From JBLNBU01 sp050260215 (lineage in GTDB: Bacteria > Pseudomonadota > Alphaproteobacteria > Rhodospirillales > Magnetospirillaceae), in assembly GCA_050260215.1 (NCBI GenBank), contig JBLNBU010000282.1:1-19564 (forward strand): DNA of 19,564 bases, in the 5' to 3' direction. Position numbers and translations under genes: made by a program. The notes under the pieces are model-generated. The model did no database searches. It saw only the letters and a program-made list of their open reading frames with translations, and had not been told where the DNA came from. Every line of letters starts with the position of its first letter. Position 1 is the stretch's first letter. This document shows positions 1 through 6,694 of the stretch, piece after piece.

Positions 1-395
1 ACGACCGCCGACAGCACCTCTATCGCCGGGGTGATGATGCGTTCGCCGAAGAACAGCGCCTAACCTACCACCCCCCGCGCAACCACCACCCCGCCGCTGG
101 TCGGATGGCCGACCAGCGCCAGCAGTGCCAGGATGCCGCCCTCGCCGCGGTTGTCGGCACGCAGCACGAAGGAGACGTATTTCAGCGTCACCACCAGGAC
201 GATCGCCCAGAAGATCAGCGAGGCGATGCCCAGCACCGTGCCTTCGCCGACCGGAATGCCGCCGGCGACGCCGAAGCATTCCTTCAGCACATAGAGCGGG
301 CTGGTGCCGATGTCGCCATAGACGACGCCGGCAGCGCCCAGCGCCAGGGTCAGCACCCGGCGGGCATCAGGGGAGGTGTGGGAGGGCTCGGACAT
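1..395 (-). pseudogene. kup: Kup-family potassium transporter, N-terminal part, interrupted by an in-frame stop
   Basis: Kup proteins are inner-membrane K+ uptake transporters (KUP/HAK/KT family). The first 111 residues fit the family start: AAGVVYGDIGTSPLYVLKECF, a hydrophobic span (about 56-80) and the RADNRGEGGILALLALV segment. The frame then meets a TAG at 60-62. Reading on in the same frame to the window edge gives ALFFGERIITPAIEVLSAV, the next conserved Kup segment (usually GAALFYGDxxITPAISVLSAV). The stop therefore falls inside the gene, not at its end. The rest of the gene lies off the left edge. No strong ribosome binding site precedes the ATG at 393-395. The gene is divergent from the Kdp-like regulators. 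It is either a real nonsense mutation or a base-calling error; recoding is less likely. The family call is certain and the pseudogene call less so. Confidence 0.75.
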
Positions 396-443
396 GGGGC
401 CCGGCTTAGCGCCGAACGCCGTAAAGCCTCAACGGGCGAATCA

Positions 444-460
444 TTTATGGTTTTTTTATG
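444..460 (+). promoter_or_regulatory. Candidate KdpE operator
   Basis: The sequence TTTATGGTTTTTTTATG holds two exact TTTATG half-sites whose starts are 11 bp apart, joined by GTTTT. The E. coli KdpE operator, as I recall it, is TTTATACTTTTTTTACA, with the same half-site spacing and T-rich centre, and 13 of 17 positions agree. The site lies in the Kup/Kdp divergent region, 95 bp before the small membrane-protein gene and 49 bp before the kup start. A possible -10 (AAATAT, about 471-476) follows on the plus strand. Binding by the KdpE encoded at 2264 is inferred. Confidence 0.6.
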
Positions 461-554
461 CGGTACTCAGAAATATTTGCGGCAATCCGCATGGTTTTCC
501 TATGGGTCCACGGGCGACAATGGATGCATTGGATCCCAGCCGGGGAGAACTCCG

Positions 555-737
555 ATGATGTCCGATTGGATCGGCCTGGCGATCGGCGGCGCCCTGTTTG
601 CCGGCGTCGTCGGATATGTCGCCTACATCTTCCGCAACCGGCGCCGATACCGCTGGCTGTCGGCCGGGGAACTGGCCGGCGTCGATGCGGGCGCCACCGA
701 CGCCCTGCCCCTTGCCACCGGCCCGGGGATGAAGTGA
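555..737 (+). CDS. Small single-span membrane protein in the KdpF position
   Basis: This is a 60-residue protein. Residues 5-26 (WIGLAIGGALFAGVVGYVAYIF) form one hydrophobic helix, followed by a strongly basic stretch RNRRRYR that predicts a cytoplasmic C-terminus. The tail is short and polar. The start is well supported by GGGGAGAA 5 bp upstream. It is the first gene after the KdpE-like operator and lies 9 bp before the KdpD-like kinase in the same reading frame. KdpF, the small stabilising subunit of the Kdp K+ pump, is also a single-span peptide at the head of kdp operons, but is only about 30 residues long. This protein is longer and no kdpABC follows. It could be a KdpF relative, a small regulator of the kinase, or unrelated. 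Function is not established. Confidence 0.7.
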   Translation: MMSDWIGLAIGGALFAGVVGYVAYIFRNRRRYRWLSAGELAGVDAGATDALPLATGPGMK

Positions 738-746
738 ACTGGAGGA

Positions 747-2267
747 ATGCTCGAAGACTGGAAGGGCTTTCTTTTCGCCCTGCTCGCCATAGCCGCCGCC
801 ACCGCCTTCGGCTTCGTCGTCGACATGGCGCTGCCGGTGGCCAACATCTCGGTGGCCTACCTGATGGCGGTGCTGGTGGTGGCGGTCCATGCCGGCCTGC
901 GCCCGTCGATCCTGGCCTCGGGGCTGGGCTTCCTGGCCTTCAACTTCTTCTTCACCGAACCCCGCTTCACCCTGGACATAGCCGACACCCACAACCTGCT
1001 GACGGTGGTGTTCTATCTGGTGGCGGCGGTGATCGTGTCGAACATGGCCAGCCGCCTGCGCGCCCAGGTCGAGGCCACCCGCGAGAACGCCCGGCGCACC
1101 GCCAACCTGTACGACTTCGGCCGCAAGGTCATCGCGGCGGCCACCCGCGACGAGGTGCTAGGGGCGGTGGTCTGCCACGTCGCCGACACCGTCCACGGCC
1201 GCGCGCTGGTGCTGCTGCCCGTGGCGGGGACCCTGTCGGTGGCCGCCGGCCACCCGCAGGCGGAGGCGGTGGACGCCCCCTGCCTTGCCGCCGCCGAGCG
1301 GGCCCTCGCCACCGGCCGCCCCGCCGGCCGCGGCGCCGAGCAGAGCAGCGAGGCCATGTGGCTGTTCCTGCCGCTGCAGACGGCGGGCGCCGAGGTGGGG
1401 GTGCTGGGGGTGCAGTTGGCCCACGATCCCGACATGCCGCCGCCGGCCCTGCTGCAACTGCTCGAGGCCCTGGCCGGGCAGGCGGCGGCGGCCATCGAGC
1501 GCACCAACCTGGTCTCGGCCGTCGAGGCCGCCCGCGTCGCCACCGAGCGCGAGCGGCTGCGCGCCGCGCTGATGTCGTCGCTGTCGCACGACCTGCGCAC
1601 CCCCCTGGTGTCGATCATGGGAGCCGCCAGCACCCTGACCAGCTACGACGAGGCGCTGGACCCGCCGTCGCGCCGCGACCTGGCCCACACCATCCAGGAC
1701 GAGGCCGAGCGGCTGAACCGCTTCGTCCAGAACCTGCTGGACATGACCCGGCTGGGCTCGGGCGCGCTGAAGCCGCGGGTCGACTGGGTCGACCTGGCTG
1801 ACGTGATCCGGGCGGCGGTGCGCCGCGGCGGCAAGTTGGCCCGCGCCCACACCCTTACCGTCGAGCTCGATCCCGGCTTGCCCCTGCTATGCCTGGATGC
1901 GGTGCTGATGGAGCAGGCGATCTTCAACCTGATCGACAATGCCTGCAAATATGCCCCGGCCGGCACCACGGTGAAGGTGTGGGCCAAGACCACCGCAGGC
2001 GACGTCATCGTCGAGGTGGCCGACCAGGGCCCCGGCATCCCCGAGGCGGACCGCGACAAGGTGTTCGACATGTTCACCCGGGTGAACCTGGCCGACTCGC
2101 AGCCGGCCGGCACCGGCCTGGGCCTTGCCATCTGCCGCGGCATCGTCGAGGCTCATGGCGGCGCCATCAGCGCCGAGGCCGGGCTGCACGGCGTCGGCAC
2201 CGCCATCGTCATCCGGCTGCCGCTGCCGACCACCCCCCAGCCGGCGCCCGAGGGGCCTGCCACATGA
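747..2267 (+). CDS. kdpD: KdpD-type sensor histidine kinase lacking the N-terminal KdpD sensor domain
   Basis: The 506-residue membrane kinase matches the C-terminal half of KdpD. It has four membrane helices of the DUF4118 type (about 7-26, 34-49, 53-70, 84-100), a GAF-like region (about 120-255) and a HisKA domain with the phospho-acceptor in SHDLRTPL (His281). The ATPase domain shows an N box (FNLIDNACKYAP), VADQGPGIP and GTGLGLAI. Full KdpD is about 900 residues and begins with a cytoplasmic nucleotide-binding/USP sensor of some 370 residues, which is absent here. A GGAGGA lies only 1 bp from the ATG, unusually close, so translation may depend on coupling to the gene ending at 737. It overlaps the regulator gene by ATGA. 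It probably senses K+ or turgor through the membrane/GAF half only. The family call is firm and the signal is inferred. Confidence 0.88.
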   Translation: MLEDWKGFLFALLAIAAATAFGFVVDMALPVANISVAYLMAVLVVAVHAGLRPSILASGLGFLAFNFFFTEPRFTLDIADTHNLLTVVFYLVAAVIVSNMASRLRAQVEATRENARRTANLYDFGRKVIAAATRDEVLGAVVCHVADTVHGRALVLLPVAGTLSVAAGHPQAEAVDAPCLAAAERALATGRPAGRGAEQSSEAMWLFLPLQTAGAEVGVLGVQLAHDPDMPPPALLQLLEALAGQAAAAIERTNLVSAVEAARVATERERLRAALMSSLSHDLRTPLVSIMGAASTLTSYDEALDPPSRRDLAHTIQDEAERLNRFVQNLLDMTRLGSGALKPRVDWVDLADVIRAAVRRGGKLARAHTLTVELDPGLPLLCLDAVLMEQAIFNLIDNACKYAPAGTTVKVWAKTTAGDVIVEVADQGPGIPEADRDKVFDMFTRVNLADSQPAGTGLGLAICRGIVEAHGGAISAEAGLHGVGTAIVIRLPLPTTPQPAPEGPAT

Positions 2268-2944
2268 ACAAGATCCTGATCGTCGACGACGAACCCCAGA
2301 TCCGCAAGTTCCTGCGCATCTCGCTGTCGGCCAACACCTACGAGGTGGTCGAGGCCGAGAACGGCGCCGCCGGCATCAAGGCGGCCATCGAGCACGCCCC
2401 CGACCTGTTGATCCTGGACCTGGGGCTGCCCGACATGGATGGCCAGGAGGTGATCTCGGCGGTGCGCGAGCATTCGGCCATGCCGATCATCGTGCTCTCG
2501 GTGCGCGCCGGCGAGGTCGACAAGGTCGAGGCCCTGGACCGCGGCGCCAACGACTATGTGGTCAAGCCATTCGGGGTGGCCGAGCTGATGGCCCGAGTGC
2601 GCGCCTCGCTGCGCGGCCGCGCCGCCCTCGAACCGGCCGAGGTGGCGGCCTTCGGCCCGGTGCGCATCGACTTCGCCCGCCGTATCGTCACCCGCGACGG
2701 CGACGAGGTGCGGCTGTCGAAGAAGGAGTGGGACCTGCTGGCCATGTTCGCCCGCCATCCCGACCACCTGCTGACCCACGCCCAGCTGCTGCGCGAGGTG
2801 TGGGGCCCGGCCCATGTGGAGGACACCGCCTACCTGCGGGTCTACGTCAACCAGCTGCGCCAGAAGCTCGAGGCCGACCCGTCGCAGCCGGTGCTGATCG
2901 TCACCGAGCCGGGAGTCGGATATCGCCTGAAGGCCGGCGCCTGA
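2264..2944 (+). CDS. kdpE: KdpE, OmpR/PhoB-type response regulator
   Basis: The 226-residue protein has a receiver domain followed by a winged-helix DNA-binding domain. The receiver shows the acidic pair VDDE near the start, the phosphorylated Asp52 in LDLGLPDMDG, and Lys101 in VVKPFG. The C-terminal part contains LSKKEWDLL, the recognition region around HVEDTAYLRVYVNQLRQKLE, and ends with EPGVGYRL, all typical of KdpE. Length equals E. coli KdpE. The ATG overlaps the kinase stop (ATGA), so the two are translationally coupled partners. The candidate operator at 444-460 suggests autoregulation, and possibly control of the divergent kup. In E. coli KdpE activates kdpFABC, but no such pump is in this window, so its targets here are unknown. 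Confidence 0.9.
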   Translation: MNKILIVDDEPQIRKFLRISLSANTYEVVEAENGAAGIKAAIEHAPDLLILDLGLPDMDGQEVISAVREHSAMPIIVLSVRAGEVDKVEALDRGANDYVVKPFGVAELMARVRASLRGRAALEPAEVAAFGPVRIDFARRIVTRDGDEVRLSKKEWDLLAMFARHPDHLLTHAQLLREVWGPAHVEDTAYLRVYVNQLRQKLEADPSQPVLIVTEPGVGYRLKAGA

Positions 2945-2953
2945 ACGCGAGAA

Positions 2954-2981
2954 CGCCCCCGGACGTCACCGTCCGGGGGCG
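2954..2981. terminator. Hairpin between convergent genes
   Basis: A perfect 12-bp stem (CGCCCCCGGACG / CGTCCGGGGGCG) with a TCAC loop starts 9 bp after the kdpE stop. It lies between kdpE and the convergent small gene at 3003-3188. There is no T-tract on either side, so it may be a weak or bidirectional terminator or an mRNA-stabilising hairpin. Confidence 0.6.
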
Positions 2982-3002
2982 CCGAGGCTCGCCCGGGTGG
3001 GT

Positions 3003-3188
3003 TCAGGCGAACACGTCGAGGCTGCGGCCGCGCCCTTCCGGCGGGGGTGCCGGCTGGGAGCTGGCGGACGCCTTGACACCCTCGTCGCCGTCGTTGTCGT
3101 GGTCGGGGCCGCGTTCGGCCCGTTCCGGCTGCTGGACCTGGCTGGTCGGCTGGTAGGTCGGGGCCGAGCCCACGGATCCGATTTGCAT
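3003..3188 (-). CDS. Small disordered acidic protein of unknown function
   Basis: The 61-residue protein begins MQIGSVGSAPTYQP and has no signal peptide or membrane helix. It is rich in Gln, Pro, Ser and charged residues, has an acidic patch DHDNDGDE near the middle, and ends GRSLDVFA. AAAGGAA 7 bp before this ATG fixes the start; an upstream in-frame ATG at 3227 would add 13 residues but lacks a better site. Short proteins with a similar layout (MQI/VxSV start, HDxDxDD patch, G-x-hydrophobic-DV-x-A end) occur, to my memory, in Magnetospirillum-like genomes without a known role. It follows the SDR gene by 55 bp but probably has its own promoter: a direct-repeat operator with a -10-like CATAGT at 3236-3241. 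Coding status rests on the ribosome site and codon frame. Confidence 0.65.
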   Translation of the reverse strand: MQIGSVGSAPTYQPTSQVQQPERAERGPDHDNDGDEGVKASASSQPAPPPEGRGRSLDVFA

Positions 3189-3235
3189 GGCGCGTTCCTT
3201 TCTAGATTGACTGGGATGCTTCTGCACCCAGGGTC

Positions 3236-3269
3236 ACTATGTCCTACGAACCTGACACCATCCTGACAC
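3236..3269 (-). promoter_or_regulatory. Direct-repeat operator and promoter for the 61-aa gene (copy 3)
   Basis: On the minus strand GTCAGGATGGTGTCAG (3252-3267) contains GTCAG twice, starts 11 bp apart, the pitch expected for OmpR-family dimers. The flanking bases extend the repeat to GTGTCAGG. Ten bases downstream is CATAGT, a 4/6 match to a -10. The repeat lies in the last codons of the SDR gene. It differs by 2 of 16 bases from the copy at 9441-9456. Confidence 0.5.
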
Positions 3270-4047
3270 GACCGGCGGCCTTGCGGGTCTGGTCGCGCAG
3301 GGCCTGGTCGACCAGGCGGGGAAACAGGCGCTGGACCAGCACGAACAGGCGTTCGGGGCCGCGCGGATAGATGTCGCGGGCGCCGCTGGCGATGCCGTCG
3401 GCGATGCGCCGGGCCACCAAGTCAGCCGGGTCCAGGCGCATGGCGAAGACGTCGACGTAGCGGGCGAAGCCGTCGGCGGCGGCGGTGCGCGTGCCCCGCG
3501 GCGCGCAATAGGTCACCGTCACCCCGCTGTCGGCCACCTCGCGCCTGAGCGCGTCCGACCAGCCGCGCAGGCCGAACTTGGTGGCCGAATAGGCGGCGAA
3601 GAACGGAAAGCCGATGTCGCCGAACATGGATCCCACATTGACCACCCGCCCACGGCCCGAGGCCTGCAGCATGGGCAACAACGCCCGCGTCACGCTCATG
3701 GGGGCCAGCAGGTTGACCTCGACCATCTGGCGCCAGGCGGCCTCGGGCTGGCCGTCCAGCGGCCCGGCCTCGACCACGCCGGCATTGTTGACCAGGAGGT
3801 CGAGGCGATCGGACAATTCGGCCACCCGCCGGGCGATGCCTGCACGGGCCTGCTCGTCGGCAAGGTCGAGCGCCAGCACCCGGCCGGCGGCCGGGCTGGC
3901 CAGCAGGGAACGGGTTTCCTCGAGGGCGGCAAGGTTGCGCCCCAGCAGGATGGGAACGGCGCCGCGGACCGAGAGTTCGACGGCCAGCGCGCGGCCGATG
4001 CCCGAACCGGCGCCGGTGACCAGCGCCACAGCGCCGTCAAGCTGCAT
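3244..4047 (-). CDS. Short-chain dehydrogenase/reductase (SDR)
   Basis: The 267-residue protein is a classical SDR oxidoreductase using NAD(P)(H). It has the nucleotide-binding TGAGSGIG at 11-18, LDLAD around 60-64, NNAG at 87-90, and the catalytic set Ser140 (VNVGSMFG), Tyr153 and Lys157 (YSATK). It is cytoplasmic with no signal peptide. Its ATG lies 11 bp inside the upstream oxidase gene, so the two are translationally coupled. It is the last enzyme of a four-gene set with the hemolysin-family protein, acyl ligase and metal oxidase. In that setting it plausibly reduces or oxidises a carbonyl or alcohol on an acyl-derived intermediate. The true substrate cannot be read from the sequence. Confidence 0.9.
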   Translation of the reverse strand: MQLDGAVALVTGAGSGIGRALAVELSVRGAVPILLGRNLAALEETRSLLASPAAGRVLALDLADEQARAGIARRVAELSDRLDLLVNNAGVVEAGPLDGQPEAAWRQMVEVNLLAPMSVTRALLPMLQASGRGRVVNVGSMFGDIGFPFFAAYSATKFGLRGWSDALRREVADSGVTVTYCAPRGTRTAAADGFARYVDVFAMRLDPADLVARRIADGIASGARDIYPRGPERLFVLVQRLFPRLVDQALRDQTRKAAGRVRMVSGS

Positions 4048-4705
4048 GGCACACCTCGGCGGCCGGGGCCAGGGCGCGGAAGACGTCGCCGTAAAGCTGG
4101 TAGAAGTCGCGGGCAGCGGCGATGACCACTGCCCGGCGGGCCGGCGAGTCGACGGCCTCGATCAGCCGGCAGAACCCTTCCACATGGCCGATGTCGAGGC
4201 TGCCGTGCGAGGTCAGGTAGCTGAATCCGGCCTCGCTGCCCAGCCGCGCCCGGATCGACTGGGCGGCGCGGTGGGCCAGCGCCACCGACATCCCTTCCAG
4301 CACGTGGACCATGCCCAGCAGGGAATAGGGGCCTTCCTCGGCGATCAGGTGGAAGGCCATGGCGACCATCGCCCGGACCGGCAGCGGCGGCCGGGCCCGG
4401 CGCACCGCCTCGGCGTCGCCGCCCAGCGCGGCGATGTCGTCGAGGATCCACTCGTCGTGGCCGGTCTCCTCGCGCACGTAGTCGCGCAGGCCCTCGGCCA
4501 GCACCGTGTCGCCCGGCCCGCAGGCCGCCAGGGCCGCTTCCAGGAGCGGCACCGTATAGCGGACGTGGTGGTAGGCGCTGTTGAGGAAGGCCAGGTACAG
4601 CGGGCGGTCGACGCCGTCGGCCAGGGCACCCGCAATCACCGGGATGGACAGGAAGCGGTTGCGATCGGCCTCGGTGGCCTGGGTCAGGGCTTGGGTGAAG
4701 CTCAA
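4037..4705 (-). CDS. Heme-oxygenase-like (TenA/CADD/UndA-type) iron-containing oxidase
   Basis: With a TTG start the protein has 222 residues. GAGGTAA lies 5 bp before the TTG and overlaps the stop of the ligase gene, which supports this start. It fits the helical TenA/PqqC-like superfamily labelled 'iron-containing redox enzyme'. Likely metal ligands are Glu79/Glu80 and His83 in REETGHDEW, Glu137 in VLEGMS, and His167, Asp171 and His174 in HGSLDIGHVEGF. The His-x3-Asp-x2-His spacing is the same as in the diiron protein CADD, and the Glu-x2-His spacing resembles UndA. These relatives oxidise fatty acids or amino acids, cleaving C-C bonds. The ligands argue against a thiaminase TenA or a transcription regulator, names such proteins often receive. 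It overlaps the SDR gene by 11 bp. Substrate is unknown; a product of the neighbouring ligase is a reasonable guess. Confidence 0.82.
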   Translation of the reverse strand: MSFTQALTQATEADRNRFLSIPVIAGALADGVDRPLYLAFLNSAYHHVRYTVPLLEAALAACGPGDTVLAEGLRDYVREETGHDEWILDDIAALGGDAEAVRRARPPLPVRAMVAMAFHLIAEEGPYSLLGMVHVLEGMSVALAHRAAQSIRARLGSEAGFSYLTSHGSLDIGHVEGFCRLIEAVDSPARRAVVIAAARDFYQLYGDVFRALAPAAEVCHAA

Positions 4706-4710
4706 GGGGG

Positions 4711-6081
4711 TTACCTCGTGTTCAGGATCTGGGCGATGCGCCGCCGCCGCGGACGGGCGTCGGGGGTGAAGAAGGCTTGGGCGCGGGCGAAGTCGGCCGA
4801 CACCACCGCGACTTCCGTTGGCCGGGCATAGGCCGGCGCCGCCGCCGACAGGCGGACGAGGATGGGCAGCCAGTGGCCGGGGTCGGCCGGGGCGGCGGGG
4901 TCGGTGGGAACCACCACCGCCTTGACGCCGCCGTCGCCGGCAACGACGGCGCAGGCGCGCACCGCCGGGTCGGCCAGCAGCATGGGCTCGATCCATTCGG
5001 GGTGGACGTTGCGGCCCTCCGGGGTGACCACCACGTCGTCCTTGCGGCCCAGCACCACCAGGTTGCCGTCCGGGTCGAAACGCCCCAGGTCGCCGGTACG
5101 CCAGATCCCGCCGGCCGCATCGTGGCCCAGATAGCCAGCCATCACCGTCGGCCCGCGCACTACGATCTCGCCGTCCTCGATGGCGACGTCGACGCCGTCC
5201 AGCGGGCGGCCGACCGTGCCGGCCCGCCGCTGCCCCGGGCGGTTGACCGCCACCACCGAGCAGCATTCGGACAGCCCATACCCCTCGTGCACCGGCAGGC
5301 CCACGTCCAGGGCGGCGGCGGCCAAGGCCTCGCCCACCGGGGCGCCGCCGACCGCGACGAAGCGCAGCGACGAGGGTGCCCGCCGGCCCATGGCCGTCAG
5401 GGCGCGCACCCAGGTGGCCAGCAGGCCGGGAACCACCACCGAGGTGGTGGCGCCGACCGCCTCGGCCTCGAGCGGCGACGTGGCCACATGCACCCGCGCC
5501 CCCGCCAGCAGGGGCAGCAGCACCCCGGCCAGCTGTTCCAGCAGCAGCGAGAACGGCAGCAACGACAGGTGCACGTCGGCGGCCGATGCCCCGGCGGCAC
5601 GGCCGAGCCCGGCCAGGCTGGCGGACATGGCTGCCTCGTCCAGCACCACCCCCTTGGGCCGTCCGGTGGTGCCCGAGGTGTAAACGATGCGCCGGGACGG
5701 CTCGTCGGCCACCAGCCAGGCATCCCCGCCCCGCCCGTCGAGCACCGGCACGCCCAGGCTTTCCACCCGCGCCGCCAGTTCGGGAACGGTGACCACCGCG
5801 CCGATGCCGGCGTCGGCGGCCACATGGGCCAACTGATCGGGCGAGAAGAAATCAGGCAGCGGCACGATGGTGCGGCCCAGCGACGCCAGCGCCAGGTCGG
5901 CGACCACATGGGCGCGGCTGCGCGGCATCATCAGGCCGATGGTGGCGGGCGCGTCGGCCAGGCGGCCGGCGCAGGCGGCAACCGCGTCGGCCAGGGCGCC
6001 GTAGGTCAACACCCCGTCCGCGTCGCTGACGGCAAGACGGGCGGGATCGGCGGCGCGGACGGCGGCAAGAACCTTACGCAT
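4711..6081 (-). CDS. AMP-dependent acyl ligase (acyl-CoA synthetase / adenylating enzyme)
   Basis: The 456-residue protein belongs to the ANL superfamily, which activates carboxylic acids as acyl-AMP and often passes them to CoA. Motifs in order are the P-loop YTSGTTGRPKGV (134-145), GYGLSECCSV (267-276), the ATP-ribose site TGDLG (329-333), the hinge LGRKDD (344-349) and TPEGRNVHPEWIE (353-365). It is shorter than most acyl-CoA synthetases (500-650 residues), mostly through a compact N-terminal region. The usual C-terminal catalytic Lys (TPxGKxxR) is replaced: here the segment reads TPDARPRRRRI. The start overlaps the hemolysin-family gene by 8 bp and AGGA lies 8 bp upstream. Its place between that gene and the oxidase suggests it supplies an activated fatty acid to both. 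Chain length and acceptor are unknown. Confidence 0.88.
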   Translation of the reverse strand: MRKVLAAVRAADPARLAVSDADGVLTYGALADAVAACAGRLADAPATIGLMMPRSRAHVVADLALASLGRTIVPLPDFFSPDQLAHVAADAGIGAVVTVPELAARVESLGVPVLDGRGGDAWLVADEPSRRIVYTSGTTGRPKGVVLDEAAMSASLAGLGRAAGASAADVHLSLLPFSLLLEQLAGVLLPLLAGARVHVATSPLEAEAVGATTSVVVPGLLATWVRALTAMGRRAPSSLRFVAVGGAPVGEALAAAALDVGLPVHEGYGLSECCSVVAVNRPGQRRAGTVGRPLDGVDVAIEDGEIVVRGPTVMAGYLGHDAAGGIWRTGDLGRFDPDGNLVVLGRKDDVVVTPEGRNVHPEWIEPMLLADPAVRACAVVAGDGGVKAVVVPTDPAAPADPGHWLPILVRLSAAAPAYARPTEVAVVSADFARAQAFFTPDARPRRRRIAQILNTR

Positions 6082-6637
6082 GGAGACATTCCTGGTGGTG
6101 TCGGGGGGCCAGGGTGGCGCCGGCGACCACCATCACCCGCGGGTCGTGCAGGTAGTAGCTGCCCCAGACGGCGGGATTGGCGATGCGTTCGGGCCGGGCG
6201 GCGGCCAGCTCGACCGCGGCCAGGCCGGTGCGCCGCAGCAGCGCGCGCAGCCGATTGGTGGCGGTGAACAGCCCATAGGCGCCGCCCGCCCCCAGCGCCA
6301 GGCGCACTGCGGCGTCCACCAGGGGCAGCGCCGCACCCGGACGGGGGGCGGCGAGGCTGGAGAATTCGACGATCTGGCCGCGGCCCACCGGACGGCCGAC
6401 GGCCTTGCCGACCACCACCTCGACCGGCCCGTCCAGATAGGCTTCCGAGAACAGCCCGTCTTCGGCGAAGCGCAGCCCGGCCACAGCCGCCGGCCGCCCC
6501 TCGCCATCCAGGGTGGCGACCAGCAGGCGGGGAAAGACGGGCACGTCGGCCCGGTATTCGGCCGCGAACACCTCGCGCACGGCCCGCTCCAGCAGGGGAC
6601 GCAGCGGGTGGTCGGGCAGGGCAAGGATAAGCGTCAT
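6074..6637 (-). CDS. 'Thermostable hemolysin' family protein (GNAT/LuxI-like acyltransferase fold)
   Basis: The 187-residue protein matches the family named after the Vibrio parahaemolyticus delta-VPH 'thermostable hemolysin'. Diagnostic stretches are VFAAEYRADVPVFPRLLVA (23-41), a GLR/LFSEAYLDGPVE strand-turn (54-73), GRGQIVEFSSLA (85-96), GLFTATNRLRALLRRTGL (122-139) and WGSYYLHDPRVM (158-169). There is no signal peptide or membrane helix, so a secreted toxin role is unlikely. The order Y-x2-D, LR, IVE-x-S and late 'R-x-G' resembles LuxI-type and other GNAT acyltransferases, so transfer of an acyl group is a fair inference. CCGGAGG with 7 bp spacing sets the start. It overlaps the acyl ligase by 8 bp. 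A direct-repeat operator precedes it at 6679-6694. Confidence 0.8.
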   Translation of the reverse strand: MTLILALPDHPLRPLLERAVREVFAAEYRADVPVFPRLLVATLDGEGRPAAVAGLRFAEDGLFSEAYLDGPVEVVVGKAVGRPVGRGQIVEFSSLAAPRPGAALPLVDAAVRLALGAGGAYGLFTATNRLRALLRRTGLAAVELAAARPERIANPAVWGSYYLHDPRVMVVAGATLAPRHHQECLHA

Positions 6638-6662
6638 GGGATCGCCTCCGGAAAGTGGGGCC

Positions 6663-6694
6663 ATCCTTGCCGCCCAACCTGACCGCAACCTTAC
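6663..6694 (-). promoter_or_regulatory. Direct-repeat operator before the hemolysin-family gene (copy 2)
   Basis: On the minus strand GTAAGGTTGCGGTCAG (6679-6694) gives half-sites GTAAG and GTCAG with starts 11 bp apart. This is the same layout as copies 1 and 3 but with one changed half-site. It overlaps the stop of the kinase gene. AAGGAT (6663-6668) lies 10 bp downstream in the -10 place. It could give the four enzyme genes a promoter separate from the regulator genes. It is the weakest of the three copies. Confidence 0.4.

Noticed and set aside
105..737. Rightward 210-codon frame reaching into the small membrane-protein gene
   Set aside because: Its first part is antisense to kup; only the last 60 codons from 555 have a good ribosome site and a sensible protein.
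4037..4705. TenA thiaminase or 'TenA family transcriptional regulator'
   Set aside because: The His/Asp/Glu metal-ligand pattern fits the heme-oxygenase-like oxidases, and no thiamine genes or DNA-binding domain are present.
4777..6267. Rightward 496-codon frame opposite the acyl ligase
   Set aside because: Antisense shadow; the leftward frame has full ANL motifs and a ribosome site.
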